A stretch of DNA of 64,000 nucleotides from Scortum barcoo. Lineage: Eukaryota > Chordata > Actinopteri > Centrarchiformes > Terapontidae. Under the pieces are notes generated by a model that searched no databases, was not told the origin of the DNA, and saw only the letters and a program-made list of their open reading frames with translations. Location: the NCBI GenBank assembly GCA_023238725.1, contig CM041546.1:21832085-21896084 (forward strand). The letters run 5' to 3'. Both the position numbers and the translations under genes were made by a program. Of the stretch, positions 1 through 12,099 are shown piece by piece (within the stretch, counting starts at the first letter, position 1; each line of letters begins with the position of its first letter).

Positions 1-690
1 TGAGGGGAAACAAAAGACATTCCACTCGCTCTTGGACTCATGCGCTCTAATTTAGCAAATGATTTTGCAGGCAGCCAGTATACGTGCATGTAAAGACTGT
101 TGTCTGACACTCTAAATGGCGATTCTCCTCAAATTTATAATATAATTCAATAGGCTGTTTTGGTTCATAGAACTACTCTGAGACGGAGGGCTGTTTTACC
201 TCAAGTGATTTCAATTATGATGCCTTTCCAGCTCACCATGGGGTTAAATGAGGTTATAAATATGACACTGTTGGATTGTTATTTCCATCACAACAGGCTC
301 GTGCATGTTACCCAGATTTTTCTGCTGATGTTATTTTTTTTTTCCATGAAACAATACATTAAAATGGAATGTCTAACATGCGAAGTGCAATTTAATTTTA
401 CTGTTAAAAACAGAATGTTTATGAGCAAGCAGGGGAACGCAGACAAAGAATAATTTGAGGTGTGTCCATTTAAGGGGATTTTAACAAGTATAATTTCAGA
501 GTGGGTTACAAGGCTAATTGTCTAAAAGTAAACACAACATGCCTTTTCATTTCTCTTCTTTTCTCAAAATGTGGCAGCTCTCCTCTTTGTTCAGCACACA
601 AAGCAAATTGCTTGGTCGTTTTTTTTTGTTTTATCCGCACCTTGCTCGTGTTTGTGTGCTACCTGTTTGAAGTGAATATGTGTGCCATTT
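1..690. other. Non-coding, AT-rich stretch, no gene seen
   Basis: Ordinary AT-rich vertebrate sequence with short T runs (about 331-342 and 619-628). Open frames are short and unlike any protein I know. No repeat family or RNA gene is recognised. Confidence 0.5.
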
Positions 691-930
691 GGGCATGGCA
701 CAGTGTGAACAGACAGGCCATCATTGGGACGGGGCTGTCGGCTGTTTGTTTAATGCCCTGCCTACTGTGAAAGTCTCCCTGAAACAGGCGCAGTAAATAT
801 CCCCATTGATCCAGAGGCAGGGGGCCCTACGATGATGTAGTGGCGAGGAGCCACGGGAGTAAATCTAACCGACAGTAATCCAATCCCATTCTCAAGGCTC
901 TGGGATCTGAGATAGGTGCTTTAAATCCAA
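690..930. promoter_or_regulatory. Candidate conserved non-coding element
   Basis: The sequence switches here from AT-rich filler to a balanced, low-repeat stretch with GGCATGGCACAG, TAATGCCCTGCC, CCCCATTGATCC and GGGCCCTACGATG. This texture is typical of vertebrate developmental enhancers. Nothing indicates coding. The call rests on texture only; a cross-species alignment would decide it. Confidence 0.25.
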
Positions 931-1200
931 AAGTGTGCCTTTTTTGCACAATTTCTCTGCCTTTGTTGGTGCTGCTTCTCTTGTGTTTTACTTCCATGTC
1001 TCAGCTCTTGAGTCAATCCATAGCTTGCTGGGGTGCTTCGTTAGCTATCCTTTATATTAGTTTAAAATCAAAGTCCCATAATGGTGCCGCACACTCAGCC
1101 TCACGCTCACTCCACTTCCCCCTCCCACACTTACTTTGGCCTGTCCAAAGCATGTGCATCCACCTGAAGTACAAACTCCAAAGTTAAGAGAGTGTGAAAG

Positions 1201-1239
1201 GTGTGTGTGTATGTGTGTGTGTGTCTGTGCATGTGTGTG
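1201..1239 (+). repeat. Interrupted (GT)n microsatellite
   Basis: GT dinucleotide repeat broken by AT, CT and CAT interruptions, which suggests an old, partly decayed microsatellite. Confidence 0.9.
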
Positions 1240-1930
1240 ATAACACTCCTCAGGTAATCAGTGTTCTCCGTGGATGGCAGAGGGATACACTGGAAACTCT
1301 GAAACCCCATTAGGCTGGAATTTCCCTTTGATGGCCAAAAGCTGCCTACCTAGCGCTTGACTGGTTGCTTGGCTGCTGCAGCAAGTGTTAGTTTTCATGC
1401 AGGCTCTCAAGATGACAAAGTTACGCACTCCAGATCCCCTGGAATAGGATTGTGTGGTTTACAAATTCAAATTCTTTCCTGTATGGATTGTTGAGAGTTG
1501 CTGAAGCGTGGTGCACTTTAGCCTGGTGAGCATTTTGAAACATTAACACTTTGGTAGAGTGAGGGATCAACAGTTTGGTGTTGCTCACCAAAGAAGATGC
1601 CTGTGGTACTAGTGCACATTAAGATCTTTTCAATTGCTTTCTACTGAAGGTAGCCAGTGGTTATTATAACCTACATTTAACGGCACGGATTCAGAAAGTC
1701 AGGGGGAAACATCACTATTCATTTAAGTCACAAAACCAGAGTTCTTATTTCTGTTGTTCTTATGCTGTGGCAGTTCTGACATTCACGTACATCTGAGATG
1801 AAAGTGAAACTGCGTGTATTTTAGTTCAACTTTCAGCCAACTGCTCCATCTCTTCTGTGAGGAATGTGAGCTGAAAAAATAGTTTTGCTCACTTCTCATA
1901 ATGCTTTCAAGTTGATACGCCGTGTAGGTC
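1240..1930. other. Non-coding, possible enhancer texture
   Basis: Unique-looking DNA without a gene. The first half (to about 1400) is balanced in composition, with CCATTAGGCTGG and CCCTTTGATGGCC, and could be a conserved element. The remainder is featureless to my eye. Confidence 0.3.
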
Positions 1931-2129
1931 TCTATATTAACAAAGAAGCACTGTATATGGCGTCTGATGGTCTAACTGGCTGGTCAGACGCAGGTTGAAG
2001 GACGCGCCGCTTGCCATGTTGTCGAGGTCTAGTCAAGGTGGGGGTGGGTTTATCTTTTGCAGTTAGGTGCTTAAGCGGGGAAAAAGAAGCTCGGGCAAAG
2101 GCGAGTGGGTTGGGGGGGTGTTTGGGAAA

Positions 2130-2900
2130 ATCAATGAGTGCGTGGAACATAGCGGTGGTCCACCTGAAAGGGAACACGTCATCAATTAAACAAACTTGGC
2201 GAACAGGGCCAATTCATCAGAGAGCGTCGTGGATCAGCTATTGGGTTCAGCTTCGACGTGACAAATGCCGGACCTCCTCTGTGTGCCCAAGGTTGCCGAT
2301 CGATAGAGATCATCATTGTGATGTGGCCTTTTATCTCACAAGCAGCTCCCTCAAGCCTTATATTATTCTATTCCCAACTCAGAGATCTCACAGGAGGAGG
2401 AGGGGTGAGAAGGGCACGAGTCTGATTGTATCTTTTATTCTCAGAACGTATGGGCATCATTTGTTTCAGACTGTTTTCATGGCTTCTGACGATCACCCCT
2501 GTCCCGCAGCAGGAAAGTTTTGAGGGTTCTTATTGGGGTTTCGGGCCTGCTGTTGCAGTTTGTTTCGTCTTGGGATTATTCCTCAGCAGATGAATATCAC
2601 GGTTAACATGTCGTTGCTCGCTGAGGGATTGACTCCTCTCAACACAAGGCTGCTCCCCCTCAGCGGCACTTATTCAAATGTGTCAAATCCGGCTGAGAGG
2701 AAAGCCTCCTGGGTTGCTATTGATCCGAGCCATTATGGAATTCCATGCCAATAAACTGTCATGACTTACTGTAACAGTCCAATGATTAGGCTCCACTTGG
2801 GTCACGTGACCATGGAGAGCTTCCTCATTATCAGAGGCCATTATGAGAAAATGGAGTTTTGCAATTGAGTTATGCAATGATAAATATTGACTTATTTCAG
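2130..2900. promoter_or_regulatory. Candidate conserved non-coding cluster with CACGTG palindrome
   Basis: About 770 bp with little low-complexity sequence and many homeodomain-like and HMG-like cores (GTCATCAATTAA, GCCAATTCATCA, TATTGATCCG, CCAATGATTAGG, GCAATTGAGTTATGCAATGATAAATATTG). It contains a perfect 12-bp palindrome around CACGTG at 2800-2811. A 170-codon open frame crosses the left part but resembles nothing known and fits chance. The call as a regulatory element is inference from texture. Confidence 0.35.
2800..2811. promoter_or_regulatory. GTCACGTGAC E-box palindrome
   Basis: GGTCACGTGACC is a perfect 12-base palindrome containing GTCACGTGAC, the preferred extended E-box of USF and MiT/TFE-family bHLH-zip factors. 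Its occupancy is unknown. It lies within a stretch that looks like a conserved non-coding element. Confidence 0.4.
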
Positions 2901-4440
2901 CTTTAATCGGCTGGTTTAACTGTGTTATTGGTGTATGGGCCTATAGAGTTGCCAGTAATTGCAGTGTTGTTATGTGCATCATGATCCATTTCTTTGACTT
3001 TTTTTCAACCCTCCCTCTTTTGTCTATCTGTGTCAGTCAAGTCAAATTTCTGAACTGTAGCATCTTAGAATACAGAATGCTGAGAAATATTCTGATGTGT
3101 TTTCAGCCGATCTGACTCGGCCTGTGTTCGCATGTATAGTGTGTAGCGGTTTGTTCAAAATTTCCAGTAACTTTTCCCGTGTAAGAGAAATGGAAAGTGA
3201 CTGCAAGGTGCACAACTCAAGGTCTCTCTCTTTTTTTGGCAGAGTGGATCACTTTCAATGGTTGAGAAAGGTCCACATTTTACGAAAGCACCAACTGACA
3301 TGAAGTGCTTTTTTTTTTCTGGCAATTTTCTTAGTCAGACCAGTCGCAGTGAACGTGTAGCCAGGAAGCAACAAAAAAGCAAGCAGAAAGTGTCAGTGGA
3401 GAAAGTGTTCATTGTAAGTTGAAATGAGGTACTTTTATCCATTGCCATACATACTCTCTGCTGCACAGGACATAGTGGGTTTCAGAGTTAAGGTTTATGA
3501 ACAGCAGTGCAGGTTCCTCTGAAATAAAGAGAAGAAAGGTGACTAGTAGCAAAAAGAGTCAGGCAGGTTTTGGCAATAAGCTAGCTGTAGTTTCAGTCGA
3601 TGTACCCTCATTTGTCCGTCCTACAGTGTAACTTTTATCAAATCTGTTCAGCTCCTTGCAAGTGCTGAAACTTTACACCTGGGCTGTAGTGTAAAATATG
3701 CATGTGGACACTATCAGTTACATGCTCCTAGCCCGCTCCAGCTGGGAGAAATTGAGGATATTACAACTCACTCAGTGTTTCACCAGCCAGCCCCAGTTTC
3801 CCAACACTGATTTGAACCAGTCTCTGCTATCTGCTCTTCATTAGATGAGATTTCAGCCCCGCTAGTAGCTGCAGGAACAAATAAAGGCAAAGGCTTGCAA
3901 AACTACTCCAGCAGTAGCAACTGACAAATATGACAGAGTGGGCTCTTGTTCTCTTCCTACTGAAATCACATGCTAATATTTGTCGCAGCTGTTATCATGT
4001 TAACAGCTCAGTTAAATCCTGATTTGAAAAGACAGTTGACTTTTTACATGGAGTATGTTCTCTGTACATTTTTTCACAGTTTTAATAAGGTCACAGTGTG
4101 ACCGACAATCACCTGTTGTCACTTTATGATGGCCAGTTAAAAAGAGTGTGCTTATATTGTAGGCTTTGACAGTCACAAGATGACCCCAACCTTTACACAA
4201 GTGATCATAATATATGTCTGGTAATACAGTGTTGCACATTTTTACTCCTTTTTTGTAACATTTCTTCTATAAAATAAAATTCTATTGGCTTTTCTTGTGG
4301 CTGCTGAGATCAATAGAGAACCACACTGATGACTGAATGATGCAGAGCGCTGAAACTGTACTAGGCCTTAAAATGCATTACATTGTGCATTCAAATATAA
4401 GAAGCCCAGCCTCAGCAGGTCCTGCAACATCCTCTTGACT
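2900..4440. other. Non-coding filler, no feature recognised
   Basis: AT-rich unique sequence with several short T runs (3001-3005, 3229-3237, 3309-3319). No repeat termini, RNA gene or exon-like segment could be identified. Confidence 0.5.
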
Positions 4441-4469
4441 CACACTGTTTTTGATGCAGCCAGATTGCG

Positions 4470-4680
4470 AACAGTACTTGCTGATGTATGGAATTTGAAG
4501 AGTTCAGAGTTGTCACTGTCAGTGATTGACATGATGGGGGGATCAATAGAAAAGCCTTCCTGCCAAGCAATAATCCATCCAAACTGATCACGCTTAAAAT
4601 TGCCTGGGGCTATTGATTACATGTGCAGACCCAGAAAGCACTGTGAGCACTGTGCAATAACAATCAAGTTGGCTAAGGAG
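4470..4680. promoter_or_regulatory. Candidate conserved non-coding element
   Basis: Compact run of homeodomain/TALE-type motifs: TGATTGACATGATG, GATCAATAG, GCAATAATCCATCC, CTGATCACGC, GCTATTGATTACATG and CAATAACAATCAAG, without low complexity. This density is typical of developmental enhancers in fish. No coding frame of note. Confidence 0.35.
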
Positions 4681-6720
4681 GCAGATTGTTTTCCTCTTTT
4701 CCTCTTTGGCATTGTTTGTTCTCTTCGTTTCATACACCGTGCATTATTTCACTTAAACAACAGCTGAGGTTTGTGAGAGACCAGACCAGACCTGTGTCTG
4801 AAACCATGTGTGTGTCCATGCTAACACTTTAGCATGCAGTATGCCAAGTAATTATTAGTAACCTAAGAGTTTCGGCACTATGAAAATCAGTGATGTATAG
4901 GTGAAACTTTTGCAGTTACTTAAAAAATATAATCTTAGAATGTTTCTGTAGTGATGGGAATAGGTTGTTTGTATATGACATCACATCACTGCATTGCTGA
5001 GGCAATAATTGCAGTTGGGGGTCAGGAAGTGATTTTCAACAAAGGAAGATGTCTGTGGTTGGGAGGAGCAGAGTCTGCTTCCGTGTGTAGCAACGTGAGC
5101 TCCATCAAAGGTAACGTAACTTAACAGCGTCTGAACTGACACATAGTACAGGCTTTCCGCCACGTCGTCCATTCTGCTTTTCACTTCCTGGCTCCATTGC
5201 TCTATTGCAAATTAAATCAACAATGCAGCAACAAGCACCGTTGTACCATGCAGAACTATATTTAAAATTTTAGCTCTTTCATTTTAATTTAGTTCTTTCT
5301 TTAGCAGAAGTTCTTAAATATGAAAAAATAAGTCATGGAGAATTAAAATGAAAATTGTATTCAATTATATAATGACATCTTTCCCTTTGATGTAAATGAT
5401 TTATTAAAATTATATATACAAGTGAATGACTGGAACAAGCTGATGAAGAAGTTGACATTGTCAAACACAGAGAAAAATAAATGTTATCTGTTAGCTAACT
5501 TTCTGTCTGCTTTAAAGAGAGAGCAAACTTACCATACTAAACCTACTATAATTGCTGAGCAAACTGAATGCGACAGAGTGAGCATGCACATGGGACATAG
5601 CTGTCCTTCAGCGGCGCCTAGAAGATTTTAGTAATAATGCTCTCACCAGATACTTGACAATAGGACCAATGGGCCAAATGCCAAACAGCCAGTGTACTGA
5701 TTTAAAATTATTTTTGATGTATTCCACTTAAGCCTACTGGGAAATAACTTGCCTCCTATATTCTCTTTATGGAAGACCCACATGCGACAAGTTGAGGACC
5801 TGGAAATAATCGTGGCCATTTGGCACTACATAACTAAACAAGTAATGACTATTATATGACTAAAGCATTCACTGTGGTTCATACAAGTGCATAAAAGGTG
5901 ATACAAAGAGATATGTTGTGGCAGCAGGTTGCCACTTTAGCAGCCTGCAATGCAGTATGTAGGACAAAGCTGTCCATGATCACAGTAGACCATTGCATTA
6001 CACCTTATCATTTCCTCTGGAGCTGAAACTCAAACTGAGACTCATCAATAATGCACCTATGATCTCCCATTCAGAAGATCTCAATGGCAGATCAAGCTAC
6101 TGTAGTATCTCCTCTCCACTCTCCGCCTCCACTTCTTCCACACGCTTTCATTGAAGCAACGTCCATGCATGTAGATTCACTTTACTGACCACAATCTCCA
6201 CCCTAATGACTGCAAATGTCCAGGACCCTCATTTGGGAGTTTAGTTTTCCGCATAGATTTTACCATTAGTCCAGTGCCGAAGATTCATTCTGTCTTTTTT
6301 TATTAAAACCCACACAAATGGATGTCTTTTTTTTTCTTCAGTTGTGTCAGCTGTTCTCTCTGGACAAAATGATATCCCTGACTGTATTGGGTGAGAGATG
6401 CTCCTCTATTAAGCTCTCTTACTCTCTAACTGAATTATTAAATACACAGAATCTGGTTAAGCAGTGTACATTTTCCTAAAGGTCAGAAAGTTCATTAACT
6501 ATGGACTGCCATTGATTGTATCTTTGTGTAGTTCTCTGCCTGGTGTAGGCTTTCCAAACCAGCTTATTGAGTATATATAACTGCTAAAGCTGCAGCAGCT
6601 ATGAAAGTTAACATGCAGTATGTCTTAGTCCTGGCTCTCATGTAGGCAAGTATATTGTTAATACACCTTCTATATCAGTGAGATCTGGTTTACTCACTTA
6701 GACTTTGACGTGAGACTGTT
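4680..6720. other. Non-coding, mostly AT-rich, no gene
   Basis: Unique AT-rich DNA. A slightly GC-richer part at 5000-5200 could be an old transposon relic, but I do not recognise a family. Around 5270-5420 the sequence is very AT-rich. No exon or RNA gene is supported. Confidence 0.45.
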
Positions 6721-7019
6721 TTAAAGAAATATTAAAGGTAACAGTTGGACAGCCTGACCTTTCCCCTCTTAGGGATGTTGAGCCAGGTCTCTGAATCCAC
6801 TACACTTTTGCTGGCAAAAGAACGTTTCAGTGTAATGGCCACATGCTTTCTTCCCCCTGGCTGTATCTTTGAACAGAAAAAATCCATAATGACTATGACA
6901 GCCGCAGTATCTGTTTCACAACAGTCCGCTCATGTCAATCAGCATGATGCCGATAAAGATCTGTATTTTGATTGAACGTGTGCAAAACTACTCATACTTT
7001 ACACAGGCGACTTTGATGT

Positions 7020-7450
7020 TAAACTATTTGAAATCATATCAGATGCTGCATGACGAAAAGAACACCCAATCAACAGAGATGATTTCATAAAGAGGGCTCT
7101 TGGGTTTCAGCGTCATAAATAACTCATGGTAATCCCATATTTCTCTGACTTCTCTCATTTGAGCTTGGGATGGAAAGAGGGCAGTTGTGACAAACATTGT
7201 TAGTGCGGCTGCCAAGCCCTTCTGACCGGGCTTTATGTGTCTTGGCTGCTCTGGTTTCTCTGCGCGAGGACCAATGAGGTGATGTCTTCCTCGTTATGCA
7301 TATCCTTACCTTTTTTAACCCATTAAACACTCTGCATACAGGGAAGAAAAATACGATGTTGCGCCTCAAGGAAGATTTTGGAGCGCAATCACGAGAATTT
7401 GTTAAGCCTCCTTAAGTAAGTAAAACAGTTTATCCAGAAGGGAAAGCATG
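7020..7450. promoter_or_regulatory. Candidate conserved non-coding element
   Basis: About 430 bp of balanced unique sequence with CACCCAATCAACAG, GATGATTTCATAAAG, GTCATAAATAACTCATGG, GACAAACATTGTTAG (SOX-like inverted ACAAA/ACATTGT), GTTATGCATATCC (POU-like) and ACCCATTAAACAC. It looks like a developmental enhancer block. It ends just before a short (ATAATG)n-type patch at 7520-7540. Confidence 0.35.
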
Positions 7451-7599
7451 CATTTTGTGTAATCTTCCTGCTAGTAATGCTGGAAGTAATGTTGCTGTTT
7501 TTGGCGGCCCGCTTTACAATGATAATAATGATAATAATGTGTGAGGGCGTGTGCATGTGAGTGTACACGTGCCGCTCTGTAAGGATTTTTGAAATGGCT

Positions 7600-8160
7600 C
7601 GATTCATAAGTCATGGGTACCCCCGCTGAGACCTCTTCCTACACGTGCAATTTTCCGAAGCCAGCCACTCACCAAGCAATAATTATGCTGAAGTTTTCAA
7701 TTACACTCCTTCCATTTCATTAACAAAAAATGTTTGGCTATTGTATAATTAGATATATGAGCTTACCACCTACATTTAACATAGCCACTACACAGCAGCT
7801 TGATGGAAAACAGAGAGGGGTTTTAACATGTGTGCATTTACGGTGGTTTAGTAGTCTTCCATAAAGTAAAATCAGCAAGACGTTGTGCAGCAGGCTTCCC
7901 CCTCCTTTTTTTTCCAACGTTTGCTGAGGTCTTCTAATCTACAAGATGTATACAGACCTATAATTGAGTATCATGAGATGCTTGATGAAGTACGGGACGT
8001 TTTGTTAACATGCAAAGTACACATGTACACTGGCGATATGTTATCAGTTGTTGGTGCCCATAAATTTATACGAGATCAGACATTTGAACCACATGTGCCA
8101 GTGGTTATTAGTTACCTTTGCTCCTGGCATTAAATTAAAGTGGGAAAAAAAATCTAATAT
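7600..8160. promoter_or_regulatory. Candidate conserved block; contains a protein-like 82-codon frame
   Basis: Contains AGCAATAATTATGC, TTTTCAATTACAC and TATAATTAGATATATG, typical of homeodomain-rich elements. A plus-strand frame at 7885-8133 encodes a compositionally ordinary 82-residue peptide with no low complexity. It is preceded by a pyrimidine tract (7900-7915). I cannot match it to a family, it has no visible downstream partner exon, and frames of this length are expected by chance, so no gene is called. Confidence 0.3.
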
Positions 8161-8769
8161 CACCCCAAGTGAACATCTATGTGCATTAAACGATTTGAAA
8201 GAATGATTTACACTCGAAAACTTAAACTCTTTCTCCCCTCTCCACCTGCTGCAAAGTATAATGCGCTGATGATATTATATAAAAAATTAAACTGTCCATC
8301 ATCGTGGCTATCTTGCCATCTTAAGTGGCTGTACCCTGTTACCACACGGGCTTGAGTTTCAGGGCAATGCAATCCAATACAAGCCACAGAAACTCTCCTC
8401 AGTCCTGTCATTTTGTCTGTTCCCTTTCACATCCCTCGCAACAGGTTTCCACTGGAGGCCAAGATTGTTCTCAGTGAAGAGGTATGTGTTGCTGCTCTAC
8501 CTACATTAGCAGGAAACTGCGGAGCTTATTGTGACTGACGGTAACTTAAGTCTTTAGCTTGATGTGCGCAGCGGGTATTTTAAAGGCTCGCTGGGCAATT
8601 CAAACCGAATTTGGAGTTTTTTTTTTTTTTAAATTGTACATTACCACAAAGTTATTGTTCACTTGAGATGTGGCTGACCTAGTTGCTTGACACCAGTGCA
8701 TTGCTGATTGACAGCAACGCCTCGAGGTGTGTCTGTGATGTCAAAAAGCTGACCGAGACCATGCTGGAG

Positions 8770-8789
8770 AAAAAAAAAAAAAAAAAAAA
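8770..8789 (+). repeat. Poly(A) tract
   Basis: About 20 consecutive A followed by GAAAGAAA. It could be a retroposon tail, but no element body is recognised upstream. Confidence 0.85.
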
Positions 8790-8799
8790 GAAAGAAATT

Positions 8800-8990
8800 G
8801 AGGAGGGACGAGCGATCTGATGACGCAGAGATAAAGTCAGCGGGGGACAGAGTTTTAATGAGGCCGGCCTCTCGTTGGAGAGATGTTCGGTTCAGCTGGG
8901 CTGTAAAGTGATCCCAGCCCGATATTCTCCGGCCCGGTGACAGAATTATTAAAAGCTCATCCTCTTAATGCAGCATCTACAGTGTCACCT
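8800..8990. promoter_or_regulatory. Candidate conserved non-coding element
   Basis: Balanced sequence with GATGACGCAGAG, TTTTAATGAGGCC, AAAGTGATCCCAGCC, GAATTATTAAAAGCTC and CTTAATGCAGC. No coding potential. Assigned by texture only. Confidence 0.3.
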
Positions 8991-9299
8991 TTCACAGGTC
9001 CTCAGAGGAACTTGCCCAATAGGACTGCCTTTTTTTTCCACAGGTAAACTGGCGCAGAACAGACGAGCACCCAATCCAACATCACAGACTGGTGACGGTA
9101 AATTGAACCCTCTCACCACAACTTGGTGCACGACTTGCTCTCAGCCAGGCTTAATGCTCTTTTCTATCTGTCAAAGTTAGACATAAGTATTATGTATATG
9201 AGCCCTAATTCCCTGTCATTAGTGATACTAATTGCATAATGGTGGTCATCAGTTGCAAAAATGATCTCAAAGTGGTGTCCATTTTTAAGGCAATTTTGA

Positions 9300-9760
9300 T
9301 ACTAAATGGATTTTGCCTCTTTGTGTATAGGAGCAAGTCCCCTCAAGCCTGTACTAATTACATCCATAATCAAATGCGATCTGTGCCTCCTTGTTAATGA
9401 CATTGATCTTTTGGAATATCCGAGCCTATATTCTGTGAGATTATTGGATAAAGTGCAGGGCGAAGTCTGCGTGACCTCAGGAGGAAGACGTCGCTGCAGA
9501 CATAAGTGGGTATTAAATGGATATAATTAACAGTGACCCTTTCTGGCACTCTGCGCTGCCGAGGCCACTGGTCCACGGATCATACAGCAGAGGGGATGAA
9601 TTAGCATGGGTTAGGAATGGGAAAATTAAAATTAAAAAAAAGGAGATGGGCTGAGAGATAGATCAATGTTGAGCCAGCGGGCTTATCAGCTGATAGGGGC
9701 CACAGAAGCAGTGGTCAGGCTTTACTGATGAGACAAAATCCATCATTTGGAAACTTCGGC
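9300..9760. promoter_or_regulatory. Candidate conserved non-coding element with GATA/E-box palindrome
   Basis: Contains ACTAATTACATCCATAATC, TTGTTAATGACATTGATC, GGTATTAAATGGATATAATTAAC and GAATTAGCATGGG, then the 12-bp palindrome TATCAGCTGATA at 9684-9695. A 74-codon open frame crosses the left half but resembles nothing known. The motif density suggests an enhancer. Confidence 0.35.
9684..9695. promoter_or_regulatory. GATA / CAGCTG E-box / GATA palindrome
   Basis: TATCAGCTGATA is a perfect palindrome. Two GATA-type half sites (TATC and GATA) flank a CAGCTG E-box. The arrangement resembles composite E-box/GATA elements bound by bHLH and GATA factors, although the spacing here is tighter than the classical E-box-N8-10-GATA form. 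Confidence 0.35.
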
Positions 9761-10164
9761 TCTTAATTCCCCACCAAAACTTCCCCAAAAGAAACTTCAT
9801 CAGATACTTGGGTGGATTCAAAAGATTGTTCCTTCTCTTCATTTACGTTTTGCATCAGCAGCCACATATGCATCCTGGGTGGGCATTGACTGTGTTTGCT
9901 TATTGATCTTTCAAAGGTCACGACCTTATAGCCCTGATCCATTGTGATGATGTAGACAGATGATTTGGAGTGAGATGAATCCAACCTTGCAACATATAAT
10001 CAGAGTCTTTCTCCTCACAATGTAAAGGCCAATCGAGTCTTGTACTATATTTGTAAATGCATCTAATTGTAGAGCTGAGTATTTCAATTTCTATGACACA
10101 CTGACCTCTCTTTACGAGTCGATCTGGCAGTCGCTCCACCCCGGCACAGGTGGGTCCCATTGTG

Positions 10165-10189
10165 GTGTGTGTGTGTGTGTGTGTGTGTG
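10165..10189 (+). repeat. (GT)n microsatellite
   Basis: About 12 uninterrupted GT units. Confidence 0.95.
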
Positions 10190-10341
10190 CTGTTTGGTTT
10201 TTCTGCTGTACTGTTGGCATGATGAGGGTAATTGGAGTGTTGGTCTGGTGAATCAGTGCCAGCCAGCCTGGGTGGGCAGATTGCATATGATGATCATGTT
10301 CTGACCAGATGGCTAGCTGGCACAAGAGCTCGAATTGGCGG

Positions 10342-10401
10342 AGTGTGTGTATGTGTATGCCCGCGCGGCTGTGTGTGTATCTGACTGTCTGTCTGTCTGT
10401 G
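10342..10401 (+). repeat. Compound GT / CTGT microsatellite
   Basis: Interrupted GT units, a CpG-containing break (CCCGCGCGGC), more GT, then (CTGT) repeats at about 10383-10401. Confidence 0.85.
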
Positions 10402-11499
10402 CGCCTGTGCTTGGGAGAGTTAAGTGGGTATGAATAGCAATTTATCGTGACTGCTCATTAAGAAACATATATTGAAACTCTGCGCATGCACACACACAGA
10501 ATTTTCTCTTCAGTTCACATAAAATTCATAAGTGGTCTAGACCTATTTTATATGTTATTTAAAGAGGAAAAACACTTGTTTGAGAATTGTAATACCTTTA
10601 TCTGAATGAATGTGTAGTTTAAAAAAAGGTGCAGAAATAAACTAAAATAAAATGCATAACTGTCATAAAACGTATAACTACTGAGAGTAGTGTGTGTGTA
10701 CGTATGTGTGTTGTATGATTTTATTGCTATAATTTGGAATGGCAACGTTTCTCTTTCTGACAGCTCCCTCAGGGTTTTTATGCAGGTGCTTACTGTGAGC
10801 TGGAGCATCTTCTGTTGCAACTTCTTTGCTTTAGTGTTTTTCTGACTTCATGTTAAACCTTTTCACTTTTCTTGCAATACAGCGTTGCTCTGATGGCATG
10901 TCAATGACAGCATATTAATATTTTCTAATTGTTCAGTTTTTTGCAGTGAAGAGAGTTTGGTGAATTCTACTTGGAAGATGTGGGAATCAGCCTTGCAGAA
11001 AAAAAGTAAGCGGGGTTATAAGGGAAATAGAGTAGAGTGTTAGAGCTACAGGTAAAAAAGCCCAAATGAGAGTGTGTCAGGGAGCACATAGCAAATGTAC
11101 GCAAGTGTAATTTTTTTTTTTTTTTGCAAAAGTTTTGTTTGATTTAGATTTCTCCTTCGACATCCAAACAGTGGACCACTGGCAGACCACACTGCGGTGG
11201 CCAGTCTTGTGTTCTTGTCTAAAATCCAAGCCGCTTGGAAATGTATTACTTTCGAAGATGACAAATGGCTCCAGCAAAGTTTTGCACATGCGGCCGGATA
11301 AAGTTTATCTTTAGGGCATGTGCAGCTGCCAACAGTACTTCCAGAAAACTTTAATCTTTCCTTTCAGAGGCTCACTTCCTATTTCTGCGCAGGGGACTTG
11401 ATGGGAGGCAGACCGGGGGTGTTTTGACACCCGTCTGAGGAAACGATCGCACTGAGTGGGCCTGCTGTGTAGCTGCTGCTGTAGCAGTGCAGCCTGTCT

Positions 11500-11860
11500 C
11501 CCGTGGTTCCCGCTGGCTGTTTCTCTCTAACTTAGCGCCCTGGCTACTTAATTAGAGCTTTAAGTTGGGGTAAAAGAACCCAGTTGAAGCAGAGCCCTTC
11601 TCCCGGTCAGCCAGCCGTGTGGCTAACCAGCTAGAGGAAGGTGCTTTTATTGAGAATAATCCATCAGTGGGATGTGATGAGGTGCAGATAAATGACTGAC
11701 CTACGGGGTGGCTGATAAGTAGCTTATTAAATGTTACAGATGTGGGACGTGCAGGCAGATATTACGTGGGGCTGAGCCGCCTGCTCTCACACATCAGCGG
11801 GGGCAAACATCATTACAGTGATGCTGTACTGCTGCACACCAAACAAATAAATTAAAAAAG
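11500..11860. promoter_or_regulatory. Candidate conserved non-coding element
   Basis: Unique balanced DNA with GGCTACTTAATTAGAGC, CTTTTATTGAGAATAATCC, GGTGCAGATAAATGACTGACC, GTAGCTTATTAAATG and CAAACATCATTACAG. Enhancer-like texture; no coding frame. Confidence 0.35.
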
Positions 11861-11987
11861 CATGGAGCAAAGCAAACTGGCAACAGTAAACACTATTGAT
11901 GTGGCCAGCAGATTTCATTACAACACTCTGCTGTTTCAACTAATGACTAACTTCTTCAGCAAAATCCAACATTGTGAGAACTGCAGC

Positions 11988-11994
11988 AGAGAGA

Positions 11995-12052
<58 letters not shown>

Positions 12053-12066
12053 GAGGAGAGGGAGGG
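11988..12066 (+). repeat. (AG)n microsatellite / polypurine tract
   Basis: About 79 bp of almost pure AG repeat interrupted by AC and GG. Flanked by unique sequence. Confidence 0.95.
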
Positions 12067-12085
12067 ACCATTACTGGCGTTGCTG

Positions 12086-12099
12086 TCAGTAGGGGGCTC
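12086..12099 (+). promoter_or_regulatory. Weak CTCF-like motif
   Basis: TCAGTAGGGGGCTC matches the CTCF core CCASYAGRKGGCRS at 12 of 14 positions. It sits directly after the AG repeat. Low specificity. Confidence 0.15.

Larger units (their letters stand above)
9960..11460. other. Non-coding with microsatellites, no gene
   Basis: Holds two GT-type repeats (listed separately), a T run at 11111-11125 and AT-rich unique sequence. No repeat family, exon or RNA gene is recognised. Confidence 0.45.

Noticed and set aside
2011..2523. 170-codon plus-strand open frame
   Set aside because: No recognisable domain or family pattern and no splice or promoter context. Length is within chance expectation for six frames over 64 kb, and the region reads better as a non-coding regulatory block.
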